Positions 6,956-15,708 are shown, counted from the stretch's first letter. The stretch is 64,000 bases of DNA from Anaerolineales bacterium (GCA_025808555.1 CP075526.1:1256712-1320711); one strand, 5' to 3'. Numbers and translations are program-made. The notes: generated by a model from the letters alone, not told the origin.

Positions 6956-9076
6956 ATGGCCGCTATCACCGCAGCCTCTGAGGGTGACGCCGTACGCGGC
7001 GCCAACCCGCAATCCTCGTTAGATTTATTGGTGCATGTCAGCCGTGAGCTGGCCTCCGCCTTAGACCTGCGCCTGGTATTGGAGCGGGTCATCAAGCTTT
7101 GCCTGCAGAATGTGGGCGGCAGCAGCGGCACAATCATCGTGTTGGATGACAATGGCTTGCCGCTCGATTCCATCATTATTGTCAAAGACAAAGTAATTCA
7201 AGAGACCACCGAGCAACTCAAGTTCACGCTGCAAGACGGCCTGGCTGGCTGGGTGCGCAAGAACCGCCAGGCGGCGCTGGTGGCAGACACAAGCGCAGAT
7301 GCGCGCTGGCAGGCCGCCCCCAGCGGCAAGCCTGCCAGCCCCAAGTCTGTGGTCGCCGCGCCGCTGCTGGCGCGTGAGCGCCTGGTGGGCGTGCTGACCC
7401 TCACCAACCCTGAACCCGGCTTCTACACCGAAGATCATCTGAGCCTTGTAAAGATCATTGGTGAGCAGGCTGCCTTTGCGGTACTGAATGCGCGCCTGTA
7501 TGCCGAGAGCCAGCGCAACGCCGGCATCATGACCGCCATTGCGCAAAGCGCCTCCGCCATCAACGCCAGCTTGCAGCTCGACCAGGTATTGCAGACCATT
7601 CTTGAGCAAACAACTGAGGCATTGGATGTTGAGGCAGTTTCTCTGGCGCTGCTGGATGCGCCAGGCAAAACGCTCGCCTTCCGCGCCGCCACCGGCAAGC
7701 GTAGCAAGCAGGTGCTCGGCATGCAAATTCAGCTGGGCCAGGGCATTGCCGGCTGGGTCGCCCAACAGGGCGAAGGCGTAGTGGTGCCAGATGCACAGGC
7801 CGACCCGCGTTTTTACGCCGCCGTGGATGAGCTTACCGGATACAACACCCAGGCTGTAGCCTGTGCGCCGATCCGCGCCCGCGGGCACGTCATCGGCGTC
7901 ATCGAGGCGCTCAATCCCAGCGGCGGCGTGTTCGATGCGGCGGATCTGCCGGTGCTCGAAGGCATCGGCACGCTGGCCGGCACGGCTATCGAGCACGCTC
8001 AACTGTTTGCGCGGATGGAATCGGCTCGCGCGCGCTACCGCGAGCTGTTTGAAGACAGCATTGACGCCCTGTTCGTGACTGATCTGCAAGGGAATATCCT
8101 CGAGGCCAATCGCCAGGCCGAACTGTGGATAGGCTTTGACGAAGAAAGCCTGCACAGCATGAATGTGCATCATTTCCACCAGGCGGATTACAAGGCCCTG
8201 GGGAAAGAAATGGCAAATCTCAAAGATGGCCGCACAGTGTCCTATGAGTCGGTATTGCAAGGCCAGGGCAATACCCAAATTGCGGTCGAAGTATTCATTC
8301 ATTCGATCATTGTGGAAGGTGTGGAGCAACTGCAGTGGATCTTGCGCGATATTGCCGAGCGCAAACGCCTGGACCAACTGCGCGAAGACCTGGCCTCCAT
8401 GATCTATCATGACCTGCGCTCGCCATTGGCGAATGTGGTCTCCGGCCTGGATGTTTTGCAGATGATGCTCCCGTCTGACCAGGACCCGACGATACGTTCA
8501 GTGCTCGACATTGCCATGCGCTCCACGGAACGTGTGCAGCGCCTGGCCAACTCCCTGCTCGACACCTCGCGCATGGAAGCCGGCCAGCGCATCGGCAACC
8601 CTGAGCCGAATGCCGTGGCCGATATTGTGCAGGCCGCTCTGGAGGCGACTTCGCCCGGCGCCCAGGCCAAGGAAATTGTGCTTGATCCCGCCGTGGTCAA
8701 GGGCCTGCCGCGCGTGATGGCTGACGCCGAAATGATCCGTCGTGTGCTGATCAACCTTGTCGAGAACGCTCTGAAGTATTCCGAGCAGGGACAAAAGATC
8801 ACCGTTGGCGCCAAACGCAGCGGGGATTTTATTGAACTGTATGTGCAAGACCAGGGCCGTGGCATTCCCAAAGCCGATCAGGATCGTATCTTTGAGAAAT
8901 TTGCCCGCGTGCAGATAGGCGCCACCGGCAACACCAAGGGACTAGGTTTAGGCTTGGCTTATTGCAAGTTAGCGGTTGAGGGGCACGGCGGCAAAATATG
9001 GGTGGAAAGTGAACTTAGCAAGGGCTCGCGCTTTATCTTCACTTTACCCATCGCACGCACGGGTGAACTGAAGTAA
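6956..9076 (+). CDS. GAF-GAF-PAS sensor histidine kinase
   Basis: This 706-residue soluble sensor kinase (from ATG 6956) has two GAF domains (about 25-175 and 190-350), a PAS domain (about 360-470), HisKA with IYHDLRSPL (His near 486) and an HATPase domain with NLVENALKYS, DQGRGIP and GLGLGLAYCK. No membrane span is visible, so ligands are probably cytoplasmic small molecules or redox signals. There is no clear ribosome site; TTG at 6929 is an alternative start adding nine residues. The stop codon overlaps the next start (TAATG), placing the kinase first in an operon with the MBL-like, asparaginase and nth genes. No response regulator is adjacent. Confidence 0.92.
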   Translation: MAAITAASEGDAVRGANPQSSLDLLVHVSRELASALDLRLVLERVIKLCLQNVGGSSGTIIVLDDNGLPLDSIIIVKDKVIQETTEQLKFTLQDGLAGWVRKNRQAALVADTSADARWQAAPSGKPASPKSVVAAPLLARERLVGVLTLTNPEPGFYTEDHLSLVKIIGEQAAFAVLNARLYAESQRNAGIMTAIAQSASAINASLQLDQVLQTILEQTTEALDVEAVSLALLDAPGKTLAFRAATGKRSKQVLGMQIQLGQGIAGWVAQQGEGVVVPDAQADPRFYAAVDELTGYNTQAVACAPIRARGHVIGVIEALNPSGGVFDAADLPVLEGIGTLAGTAIEHAQLFARMESARARYRELFEDSIDALFVTDLQGNILEANRQAELWIGFDEESLHSMNVHHFHQADYKALGKEMANLKDGRTVSYESVLQGQGNTQIAVEVFIHSIIVEGVEQLQWILRDIAERKRLDQLREDLASMIYHDLRSPLANVVSGLDVLQMMLPSDQDPTIRSVLDIAMRSTERVQRLANSLLDTSRMEAGQRIGNPEPNAVADIVQAALEATSPGAQAKEIVLDPAVVKGLPRVMADAEMIRRVLINLVENALKYSEQGQKITVGAKRSGDFIELYVQDQGRGIPKADQDRIFEKFARVQIGATGNTKGLGLGLAYCKLAVEGHGGKIWVESELSKGSRFIFTLPIARTGELK

Positions 9077-9924
9077 TGCGCAAGATCAAGCGCAATATCT
9101 ACTTTGAAAGCAACTACGCCGGCGTGTCCGTCGGCGCCTTTTTGTTCTCTGGGCATACCGTGTTGGTCGACGCGCCGCTCAAGCCCGAAGACGGCCGCGC
9201 CTGGCTGGCGACCCTCAAGGATGCCGGCGCCAGCCCGTACATGAGCCTGGTGCAGCTCGACGCTCACCCTGATCGCACGCTGGGCGCCCAGACCCTGCAG
9301 GCGGACGTGCTGGCCCACGAAGAGATCGCTCGCCAGTTCCGCCGCCGCGCCGCGGTCTTCAAGACCGTTCGCCAGGAAAGCGGCGCCGAGTGGGAGAGCA
9401 CGCCGGGGCTCACCGGCCTGCGCTGGATTCTGCCGCGCATCACTTTCTCACACACGGCGCAGATGCACTTTGACGACACCCAGCTGCATATCCAACCCCG
9501 GCCCGGGCCAGGCCCGGATGCGTGTTGGCTGCTGGCTCCCAACGAGGGCGTGCTATTCATAGGGGATGTCCTCACGATCGATCAGCCGCCCTTTATTGGC
9601 CAGGCAGATATCCCCCAGTGGATGGAACAGCTAGAAGAATTGCAATCGCGCCAGTACAAAGACTATACGATCATTGCCGGGCGGGGTGGCAAAGCTGAAG
9701 CGCGTGACGCCAAACAAATGCACAACCTTTTGAAAGACATGCACGGAAAGTTGCGCGGCATCAGCCGCAGCAAAAATGCATCCGCTGAAATTGAAAAGCT
9801 GGCCGCGAAATATGCTGATCGCTACAAGCCCAGCTCAAAACTGCGCCCACTCTACATCCAACGCTTACGTTACGGCATGCAAGAGTACGCGACCCGTATG
9901 CTGGCCAACGCCAAACGCAAATAG
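9076..9924 (+). CDS. Metallo-beta-lactamase-fold protein with degenerate metal motif
   Basis: This 282-residue protein follows the metallo-beta-lactamase fold order: SVGAFLFSGHTVLVDAP for the first strands, SLVQLDAHPDRTLG where HxHxDH should lie, then EGVLFIGDVLT and a final YTIIAGRGG. In the metal motif only the middle His and the Asp survive; the first His is Asp and the last is Arg, so a normal two-zinc site is unlikely. The C-terminal 70 residues are Lys/Arg-rich and helical. It is coupled to the upstream histidine kinase (TAATG overlap) and followed after 3 bases by the asparaginase. It may be a non-catalytic or one-metal relative; its role is unknown. Confidence 0.7.
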   Translation: MRKIKRNIYFESNYAGVSVGAFLFSGHTVLVDAPLKPEDGRAWLATLKDAGASPYMSLVQLDAHPDRTLGAQTLQADVLAHEEIARQFRRRAAVFKTVRQESGAEWESTPGLTGLRWILPRITFSHTAQMHFDDTQLHIQPRPGPGPDACWLLAPNEGVLFIGDVLTIDQPPFIGQADIPQWMEQLEELQSRQYKDYTIIAGRGGKAEARDAKQMHNLLKDMHGKLRGISRSKNASAEIEKLAAKYADRYKPSSKLRPLYIQRLRYGMQEYATRMLANAKRK

Positions 9925-9927
9925 CTG

Positions 9928-10977
9928 ATGGGTGAACCTGGCTTTCGCCCAGTCTTTAGCCTTAGCCGCGGGGGTCAGCAGGAATCGCTGCACTATGGCG
10001 CCATTGCCGTTGTCAGCCTCAATGGGGACCTGATCGCCTCGTGCGGCGATCCATATCTAAAAGCCTTCCTCCGTTCAGCAGCCAAGCCGTTCCAAGTCAT
10101 GCCTTTTGTGCTGGCGGGCGGTTTGAGCCATTATGGCATCACTCCACAGGAGCTGGCGCTGATGTGTGCGTCCCACTCCGGCACAGATGAGCATGTGGCC
10201 GTCCTGCATGGGCTGATGAAAAAGACCGGCGTTGCCGAGGCGCAATTGCAATGCGGTACACACCCGCCGTATCACGCCCCCACCGCCGAGCGTTTGCAAC
10301 GAGATGGCAAGCGCGCCACCCCTGAGCGGCATAACTGCTCAGGCAAGCACACCGGCATGCTGGCCTATGCGCGCATGCGCGGCTGGGACGCGGATAGCTA
10401 TGTGGAACTTGAGCACCCGTTGCAGCAGGAAATTCTCGGCCTGTTTGCTGAGATGGCCGGTATGCAGATCAGCGAGATTGCCATTGGCATTGACGGCTGC
10501 TCGGCGCCCAACTGGGCCGCGCCGCTGTACAACACCGCATTGGCCTATGCCCGCCTGGCTGACCCCAGCGGCTTGTCTGCAGAGCGTGCCGAGGCCTGTG
10601 TGCAGATCGCTGACGCCATGCGCGCCCATCCCGATATGGTCGGCGGCCCGGATCGGTTTGACACCAGCCTCATGCAAGTGACTGCAGGCCAAATGGTCAC
10701 CAAGGTCGGCGCCGATGGCTTTCAGGCCATCGGCCTGGCGCCTGGTGTGCTCGGCCCCGGCGCGCCCGCGGCTGGCATTGCCCTCAAGATCGCCGATGGG
10801 GATGCGCGCAAGTGGGCTAACCATGCCGTAGCGCTGGAAGTGTTGCGCCAGCTCGGCGTCCTAAGCCTTGAGCAATTATCCGCTCTCAGCAGTTACGGTC
10901 CGCAGCGCCCCGTCACCAATTGGAGCGGCATCACCGTTGGCATGGCTGAACCGGTCTTCACGCTGGAGCGTGCATGA
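9928..10977 (+). CDS. Asparaginase, type II thermolabile (ReAV-like) family
   Basis: This 349-residue protein belongs to the asparaginase family typified by Rhizobium etli ReAV, unrelated to E. coli AnsA/AnsB. Family signatures are RSAAKPFQ (the Ser-x-x-Lys catalytic pair), CASHSGTDEH, NCSGKHTGML and IDGCSAPNWA with the two Cys that flank a zinc site, and MVGGPDRFDT. It hydrolyses L-asparagine to aspartate and ammonia, probably in the cytoplasm as no signal peptide is seen. The ATG is 3 bases after the preceding stop and its own stop overlaps nth by 4 bases, so it is mid-operon. Confidence 0.88.
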   Translation: MGEPGFRPVFSLSRGGQQESLHYGAIAVVSLNGDLIASCGDPYLKAFLRSAAKPFQVMPFVLAGGLSHYGITPQELALMCASHSGTDEHVAVLHGLMKKTGVAEAQLQCGTHPPYHAPTAERLQRDGKRATPERHNCSGKHTGMLAYARMRGWDADSYVELEHPLQQEILGLFAEMAGMQISEIAIGIDGCSAPNWAAPLYNTALAYARLADPSGLSAERAEACVQIADAMRAHPDMVGGPDRFDTSLMQVTAGQMVTKVGADGFQAIGLAPGVLGPGAPAAGIALKIADGDARKWANHAVALEVLRQLGVLSLEQLSALSSYGPQRPVTNWSGITVGMAEPVFTLERA

Positions 10978-11660
10978 AGGCTCTGGCGCGCCGCGCTGTG
11001 GCTATCCATGAGCGTCTCCTTGATTTCTTCGGAGAGCCGGAGTGGCGCACTCCGCTGCCCGCCCTGGACGAGCTGGTCTCAACCATCCTTTCGCAGAACA
11101 CCAATGACGTCAACAGAGATGTCGCCTTCTTTGCGCTCAAGGACAAATTCGCCACCTGGGAAGAGGTGCGTGACGCACCCGCTAAGTCCATCATTGCCGC
11201 CATTCGCCCAGCCGGGCTGGCCAATCAAAAAGGGCCGCGCATCAAAACCGTGCTACAGGCCATCACCAAAGAGCGCGGTGAGCTCTCACTGGATTTCTTG
11301 AAAGACTATACGGCCGATGATGCTCGCAACTGGCTGACCCAGTTCAACGGCGTTGGCCCCAAGACCGCCGCGATTGTCTTGCAATTCTCGCTGGATATTC
11401 CCGCCTTCCCCGTGGATACGCACGTCTATCGCGTCTCAGGCCGCCTGGGCCTGCGCCCGGCCGGCATGAACGTAGAGAAAGCACATCCATATCTGGAATC
11501 ACTCTTCCCCCCAGATACGTACTATGCTGCCCACTTGAACATCATTCGTCTGGGGCGCGAGATCTGCATGGCGCGCAAACCCAATTGCCCTGCTTGCCCC
11601 GTAAAAGATCTGTGCGATTATTACGCCGCAAATTACAAAAACGGTAAGCCGCTGAACTAG
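10974..11660 (+). CDS. nth: Endonuclease III, iron-sulfur DNA glycosylase/AP lyase
   Basis: The 228-residue protein has the HhH-GPD fold of base-excision repair glycosylases: LVSTILSQNTND, the helix-hairpin-helix LTQFNGVGPKTAAIVLQF with catalytic Lys, and FPVDTHVYRVSGRLGL with catalytic Asp. The C-terminal CMARKPNCPACPVKDLC provides the Cys-x6-Cys-x2-Cys-x5-Cys ligands of a [4Fe-4S] cluster. It removes oxidised pyrimidines and nicks abasic sites. Its start overlaps the asparaginase stop (ATGA), and the operon ends just before the TPP riboswitch promoter. It is somewhat longer than E. coli Nth (211), mainly at the N-terminus. Confidence 0.93.
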   Translation: MKALARRAVAIHERLLDFFGEPEWRTPLPALDELVSTILSQNTNDVNRDVAFFALKDKFATWEEVRDAPAKSIIAAIRPAGLANQKGPRIKTVLQAITKERGELSLDFLKDYTADDARNWLTQFNGVGPKTAAIVLQFSLDIPAFPVDTHVYRVSGRLGLRPAGMNVEKAHPYLESLFPPDTYYAAHLNIIRLGREICMARKPNCPACPVKDLCDYYAANYKNGKPLN

Positions 11661-11670
11661 GCAAACACGA

Positions 11671-11676
11671 TATACT
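11671..11676 (+). promoter_or_regulatory. -10 box of the thiamine operon
   Basis: TATACT lies 10 bases after the nth stop and about 15-20 bases before the first aptamer bases, giving a transcript start near 11683. No strong -35 box is seen. Confidence 0.55.
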
Positions 11677-11689
11677 AGAAGTAACAACT

Positions 11690-11806
11690 TAACGCTCGGG
11701 GAGCTTGCGAACACGTTTGGCTGACGCCAAACTGCGCTCGCGTTGGCTGAGAGGCAGACCCAGGTCTGCGACCCGTACACCTGATCCGGATCATGCCGGC
11801 GGAGGA
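11690..11806 (+). promoter_or_regulatory. TPP riboswitch (THI-box) aptamer
   Basis: The conserved thiamine pyrophosphate aptamer is readable: the GCTCGGGGAGC entry, a long P3 with an extra stem (GTTTGG/CCAAAC), CTGAGAGG near 11748-11755, a short P4 hairpin (CAGAC/GTCTG), GACCC, and ACCTGATCCGGATCATGCCGGCGGAGG at its 3' end, the last run being the family's most conserved pyrophosphate-sensing part. It precedes thiN, thiB, thiP and thiQ, the exact genes expected under TPP control. Ends are approximate by about 5 bases. Confidence 0.95.
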
Positions 11807-11828
11807 AATGCGCAGATGCAGTACCCAA

Positions 11829-11849
11829 CCTCCGGCATCACGCAGGAGG
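11829..11849 (+). promoter_or_regulatory. Ribosome-site sequestering hairpin (expression platform of the TPP riboswitch)
   Basis: CCTCC at 11829-11833 can pair with GGAGG at 11845-11849, which is the thiN ribosome site; flanking AA/TT at 11827-11828 and 11850-11851 extend the stem to 7 bp. The same CCTCC can instead pair with GGAGG at 11801-11805 in the 3' arm of the aptamer (plus C11800-G11834). The two pairings exclude each other. TPP binding, which holds the aptamer arm, should free CCTCC to block the ribosome site. No T-tract terminator is present, so control is probably translational. Confidence 0.75.
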
Positions 11850-11857
11850 TTTTTGTT

Positions 11858-12493
11858 TTGCACGCACTGATCTTTGCCAACGGTGAATTGGAGTTGCCCG
11901 CCAGTGGCTTGCCTGCTGCTGACTTGCTGATCGCAGCGGATGGCGGCTCGCGCCACTGCCGTACGCTAGGGGTATATCCGCACCTGTTGGTTGGCGATCT
12001 GGATTCGCTGGAGCCTGCGCTCCAGACGGACCTCAAAGCCCATGGCGTGCAACTGCTCGCCCACCCGGCCCGCAAAAATGAGACTGACTTTGAGTTGGCG
12101 TTGCTGTATGCGCAGGAGGCTGGCGCCAATGCCGTTACCGTCATCGGCGGCTTGGGCCGTCGTTGGGATCACAGCCTGGCTAACCTGTTGCTGGCCGCGG
12201 ATGCGCGCTTTACTGATCTGCCCATCACCTTCCTGCACGGCCCTCAGCGCCTATTCCCTGTTCGCCGCCATGTGCAGCTGGATGCGCCGTTGGGTAGTCG
12301 CGTTTCGTTGATCCCTCTGGCGGGCGATGCGCTGGGCGTAACCACGCACGGGCTGGAATATCCCCTGAACGCCGAGCGGATCCCGTTCGGCAGCAGCCGT
12401 GGCGTCAGCAATGTAGTGGCCGCTGGCGATGCACACATCACACTTGAAGGTGGGCTGCTGCTGTGCGTGCTCACGCCCGCCGACTATGACTAA
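11858..12493 (+). CDS. thiN: Thiamine pyrophosphokinase, TTG start
   Basis: This 211-residue enzyme transfers pyrophosphate from ATP to thiamine to make TPP. It shows the family motifs ADLLIAADGGSRH, LLVGDLDSL, the N-E-T-D-F segment after HPARK that binds substrate and metal, and GGLGRRWDHSLANLL. The best start is TTG 11858: it is 8 bases from AGGAGG (11844-11849) and gives the normal length and N-terminus (LHALIFANGE), whereas longer in-frame versions would run through the riboswitch. It is the first gene of the TPP-regulated operon, combining salvage kinase and transporter. Confidence 0.92.
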   Translation: MHALIFANGELELPASGLPAADLLIAADGGSRHCRTLGVYPHLLVGDLDSLEPALQTDLKAHGVQLLAHPARKNETDFELALLYAQEAGANAVTVIGGLGRRWDHSLANLLLAADARFTDLPITFLHGPQRLFPVRRHVQLDAPLGSRVSLIPLAGDALGVTTHGLEYPLNAERIPFGSSRGVSNVVAAGDAHITLEGGLLLCVLTPADYD

Positions 12494-12502
12494 GGAGTAA
12501 TA

Positions 12503-13543
12503 ATGGCTAAGAAACTTGTATTCGCCACTCTGGCCCTGCTGCTGGCTGCGTGCAGCGCAGCCGCGCCGCAAGACCCGCGCACCCTTACTGTAATGACGCA
12601 TGACTCCTTCGCCGTCTCGGAAGAAGTCGTCGCCGCCTTCCAGGATGAGCACGATGTCACCGTAACTTTCCTCAAGATGGGCGACACCGGTTCCGCTACC
12701 AATGCCGCTGTATTGGCGGGCGATCAACCTCTGGCAGATGTCTTCTACGGCGTGGACAACACTTTCCTCAGCCGCGCTTTGGATGGCAATATCTTTGAAC
12801 CCTACGAGTCGCCGCTGCTGGCCGAGATTCCCGACTACTTTGAACTCGACCCAGAGCACCGCGCCCTGCCCGTGGATTTTGGTGACGTGTGCCTGAACTA
12901 TGAGAAAGCCTACTTTGCAGAGGCCGGCATTGCGCCGCCCGCCAACCTGGAAGACTTGCTGAAGCCGGAGTACAAAGATCTGCTGGCCGTGCAAAATCCA
13001 GCCACTTCCTCGCCCGGACTGGCCTTCTTGCTGGCCACCATCGGTCACTTTGGTCAGGATGGCTATTTGGATTACTGGCAGGGCCTGGTGGACAATGGCG
13101 TGAAGGTTGTCAACGACTGGGAGACGGCTTACTACTCTGAGTTCAGCCAGTGGGGCGGGCCGCGCCCCATCATCGTTTCCTATGCCTCCAGCCCGCCGGT
13201 TGAACTGGTATTTGCCGAAGAGCCCATGGACGAACCGCCCACCGCCGCCGTAGTGGCGGATGGTGCCTGCTTCCGCCAGATCGAATTTGTGGGCATCCTG
13301 CGTGGTACCCAGAACCGCCAGTTGGCTGAAGCCTGGGTGGACTTTATGCTTTCCACCACTTTTCAGGAGGACATGCCGATGCAAATGTTCGTTTTCCCTG
13401 TCAATGAGAACGCCCAACTGCAGCCGGAATTTGTAAACTATCTGCAAGTGCCCGACGAAACCTCAGTGGTCAGCCCGGCAGATATTGCCGCCAACCGCGA
13501 GCAATGGATCAATGCCTGGACCCAGGTGGTGTTACGCCAGTAA
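12503..13543 (+). CDS. thiB: Thiamine ABC transporter substrate-binding lipoprotein
   Basis: The 346-residue protein begins with a lipoprotein signal (MAKKLVFATLALLLAAC, lipobox LAAC, acylated Cys16), so it is membrane-anchored outside the cytoplasmic membrane. The body resembles ThiB/TbpA: RTLTVMTHDSFAVSEE, PLADVFYGVDNTFLSRAL and the closing AWVDFMLSTTFQEDMPMQMFVFPVN. It captures thiamine or its phosphates for ThiPQ. The AAGGAG site precedes the ATG, 9 bases after thiN. The riboswitch and the following permease genes support thiamine as the ligand; iron-binding proteins of the same fold are a less likely reading. Confidence 0.9.
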   Translation: MAKKLVFATLALLLAACSAAAPQDPRTLTVMTHDSFAVSEEVVAAFQDEHDVTVTFLKMGDTGSATNAAVLAGDQPLADVFYGVDNTFLSRALDGNIFEPYESPLLAEIPDYFELDPEHRALPVDFGDVCLNYEKAYFAEAGIAPPANLEDLLKPEYKDLLAVQNPATSSPGLAFLLATIGHFGQDGYLDYWQGLVDNGVKVVNDWETAYYSEFSQWGGPRPIIVSYASSPPVELVFAEEPMDEPPTAAVVADGACFRQIEFVGILRGTQNRQLAEAWVDFMLSTTFQEDMPMQMFVFPVNENAQLQPEFVNYLQVPDETSVVSPADIAANREQWINAWTQVVLRQ

Positions 13544-13552
13544 AGGAGACCT

Positions 13553-14029
13553 ATGAAAGCCAGCCGTCCCCACATGCCTGGCTATGGCATCCAGCCCGCT
13601 GCCAAAGGCGGGCTGTTGCCGTGGTCTTTTGTATCTGATCAGATGTTGGCCGCGCGCAACTACTGGGTCAACACCGTGCGTGAAGATGGCCGTCCGCATG
13701 CCGCTCCGGTATGGGGTCTGTGGCATGCGGATAGTTTCTTCTTCAGCTCTGGATGGGACTCGCGCAAAGCGCGCAACCTGGCTGCCAACGCCGCCGCGGT
13801 AGTCCACCTTGAAAGCGGTGACGACGTCATCGTCCTGGAAGGCGAGATGGAAATTGTCTCGCCAGAGGGCGAGACAAAACTGCTGGCCGACTTGGATAAG
13901 CTCTACAAAGCTAAATACGGCTTCCCCTTCCTTGGCCTGGGGAATATCTATCGATTCAAGCTGCAACAAGCCTTCGCCTGGAAAGAGGCCAACTTCCCCC
14001 AGACCGCCACGCGTTGGCAGGCTGAATAG
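13553..14029 (+). CDS. PPOX-class flavin-binding protein (pyridoxamine 5'-phosphate oxidase family)
   Basis: This 158-residue split-barrel protein has the PPOX-like pattern: NYWVNTVREDGRPHAAPVWGLW, SFFFSSGWDSRKARNL and AAVVHLESGDDVIVLEGEMEI. Members bind FMN or F420 and act as oxidoreductases or simple flavin carriers; the exact cofactor and substrate cannot be read here. The AAGGAG site 5 bases before the ATG and the 2-base gap to thiP place it firmly inside the TPP-controlled operon, between the binding protein and the permease, an unusual position. It may modify a thiamine or vitamin B6 compound, but that is inference. Confidence 0.8.
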   Translation: MKASRPHMPGYGIQPAAKGGLLPWSFVSDQMLAARNYWVNTVREDGRPHAAPVWGLWHADSFFFSSGWDSRKARNLAANAAAVVHLESGDDVIVLEGEMEIVSPEGETKLLADLDKLYKAKYGFPFLGLGNIYRFKLQQAFAWKEANFPQTATRWQAE

Positions 14030-14031
14030 CT

Positions 14032-15708
14032 GTGCACAGACTGGCTCATTGGCTTTGGCTGCCGCCGCTGGTCTTTTTAGCGGTTTTCTATCTTTACCCG
14101 CTGGGCAGTATCTTCGCGCTCAGCTTTCAGCAAGGCTGGCAGCCAGCCTTGCTGCAGTTGCTGAATGACAGCGCCATCCATCGCGTATTGGGGTTTACCC
14201 TGTGGCAAGCCTTGCTGTCTACAGTGTTAACTCTGGCATTGGGCCTGCCGGCGGCCTACCTTTTGGCTCGCTATGACTTCCCTGGCAAGCGCTTGCTACG
14301 CGCCATAAGCGGCGTACCTTTTGTGCTGCCTACTTTGGTGGTCGCTGCAGCCTTCAACGCGGTGTTGGGGCCGCGCGGCTGGTTCAACCAGGCCTTGGTT
14401 GCCATGGGTCAGCAGCCGCTTGAGTTAATCAATACCTTCACTGCCATTCTTGTGGCGCATGTGTTTTACAACACCACCATCGTGCTACGCATGGTCGGTG
14501 ATTTCTGGTCGCGCCTCAGCCCGCGCATTGAACAGGCGGCCAGCACGCTGGGGGCCAATGGCTGGCGCGTCTTCACCCGCGTCACTCTGCCTATGCTGGC
14601 CCCAGCGTTGGCCGCGGCCGCGCTGCTGGTGTTCATCTTTAACTTCACATCCTTTGGCGTCATTCTGGTGCTCGGCGGCCCGCGTTTTGCCACCCTGGAG
14701 ACCGAGATCTATTACCAGACCGTGGCGCTATTCAACTTGCCCACCGCCGCCCTGCTGGCGATCCTGCAGTTGCTGTGCACGCTGGCGCTTACGATCGTAT
14801 ATACACGCCTCTCGGCACGGGTCTCGCGCCCCGTCGAGCAGCGCGCCCCGCGCCTGCGTTCGCTGAAAGCGCAGCCTGCCCGCTGGCTCAGCGCTGTGTT
14901 CTTAGCGGCGTTGGCGCTCTTCTTCGTTGCGCCGCTGGGCGGGCTGGCCGCCCGCTCGGTCACACGGCTGGAGACGGACCGCCGCCAGGAGGCCGCTGCG
15001 CCAGGTTTTACGCTGGACTATTACCGCGCCCTGGGCGATGACCCGCGCAACAACATCTTCTTTGCCCCACCGCTGCGCGCCGTGCAGACTTCGCTCGTAT
15101 ATGCGGGCGCCACAGTCGCGCTGGCCTTGTTTATCGGCCTGCCTGCTTCCTGGCTGCTGGCGAACGAAGCCGCTGCTCGTAGTCGCCTTGTTCGTTTGCT
15201 TGACCCGCTGCTGATGCTGCCGCTCGGCACCTCGGCGCTCACACTGGGGCTTGGCTTCATCGTGGCGTTGGATACGCCACCGCTGGATCTGCGCGCTTCG
15301 CCTTTGTTAGTCCCGCTGGCGCATACGCTAGTGGCGCTGCCCTTCGTGGTACGCAGCCTGGTGCCAGCTCTGCGCAGCATCCGCCCACGGCTGCGCCAGG
15401 CTGCTGCCGTGCTGGGCGCCGCGCCCGCGCAGGTGTTGCGCACCATCGATGTGCCGCTGGTCGGTCGCGCTATTTTGGCGGCCGCGCTGTTCGCCTTCGC
15501 CATCTCCGTCGGCGAATTTGGCGCCACCGCACTCATCGCCCGGCCGGAATATCCCACCATGCCGGTGCTCATTTACCGTCTGTTGGCCCAGCCCGGCGCA
15601 TTGACCTACGGCCAGGCCATGGCGCTCAGCACTTTGTTGATGGTCTTCACTGGCGGCGGTATGCTGCTGATCGAGCGGCTGCGCATTGCAGACGTGGGAG
15701 AGTTCTAG
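14032..15708 (+). CDS. thiP: Thiamine ABC transporter permease, fused two-domain
   Basis: The 558-residue integral membrane protein is a tandem fusion of two permease domains, as in ThiP and FbpB. Each half has about six membrane spans and its own EAA-type coupling loop: QAASTLGANGWRVFTRVTLPML near residue 170 and QAAAVLGAAPAQVLRTIDVPLV near 460. It forms the channel for ThiB-delivered thiamine. The start is GTG 14032, two bases after the PPOX stop; its TAG overlaps the thiQ GTG by one base (TAGTG), which suggests translational coupling. Confidence 0.92.
   Translation: MHRLAHWLWLPPLVFLAVFYLYPLGSIFALSFQQGWQPALLQLLNDSAIHRVLGFTLWQALLSTVLTLALGLPAAYLLARYDFPGKRLLRAISGVPFVLPTLVVAAAFNAVLGPRGWFNQALVAMGQQPLELINTFTAILVAHVFYNTTIVLRMVGDFWSRLSPRIEQAASTLGANGWRVFTRVTLPMLAPALAAAALLVFIFNFTSFGVILVLGGPRFATLETEIYYQTVALFNLPTAALLAILQLLCTLALTIVYTRLSARVSRPVEQRAPRLRSLKAQPARWLSAVFLAALALFFVAPLGGLAARSVTRLETDRRQEAAAPGFTLDYYRALGDDPRNNIFFAPPLRAVQTSLVYAGATVALALFIGLPASWLLANEAAARSRLVRLLDPLLMLPLGTSALTLGLGFIVALDTPPLDLRASPLLVPLAHTLVALPFVVRSLVPALRSIRPRLRQAAAVLGAAPAQVLRTIDVPLVGRAILAAALFAFAISVGEFGATALIARPEYPTMPVLIYRLLAQPGALTYGQAMALSTLLMVFTGGGMLLIERLRIADVGEF

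Noticed and set aside
7061-8410. 449-residue minus-strand frame within the GAF-GAF-PAS kinase
   Set aside because: It is an antisense frame with His/Gln/Ala-rich composition and no recognisable domain.
11705-11857. Longer start for thiamine pyrophosphokinase
   Set aside because: The extension is the translated riboswitch; TTG 11858 has the ribosome site and gives the usual length.
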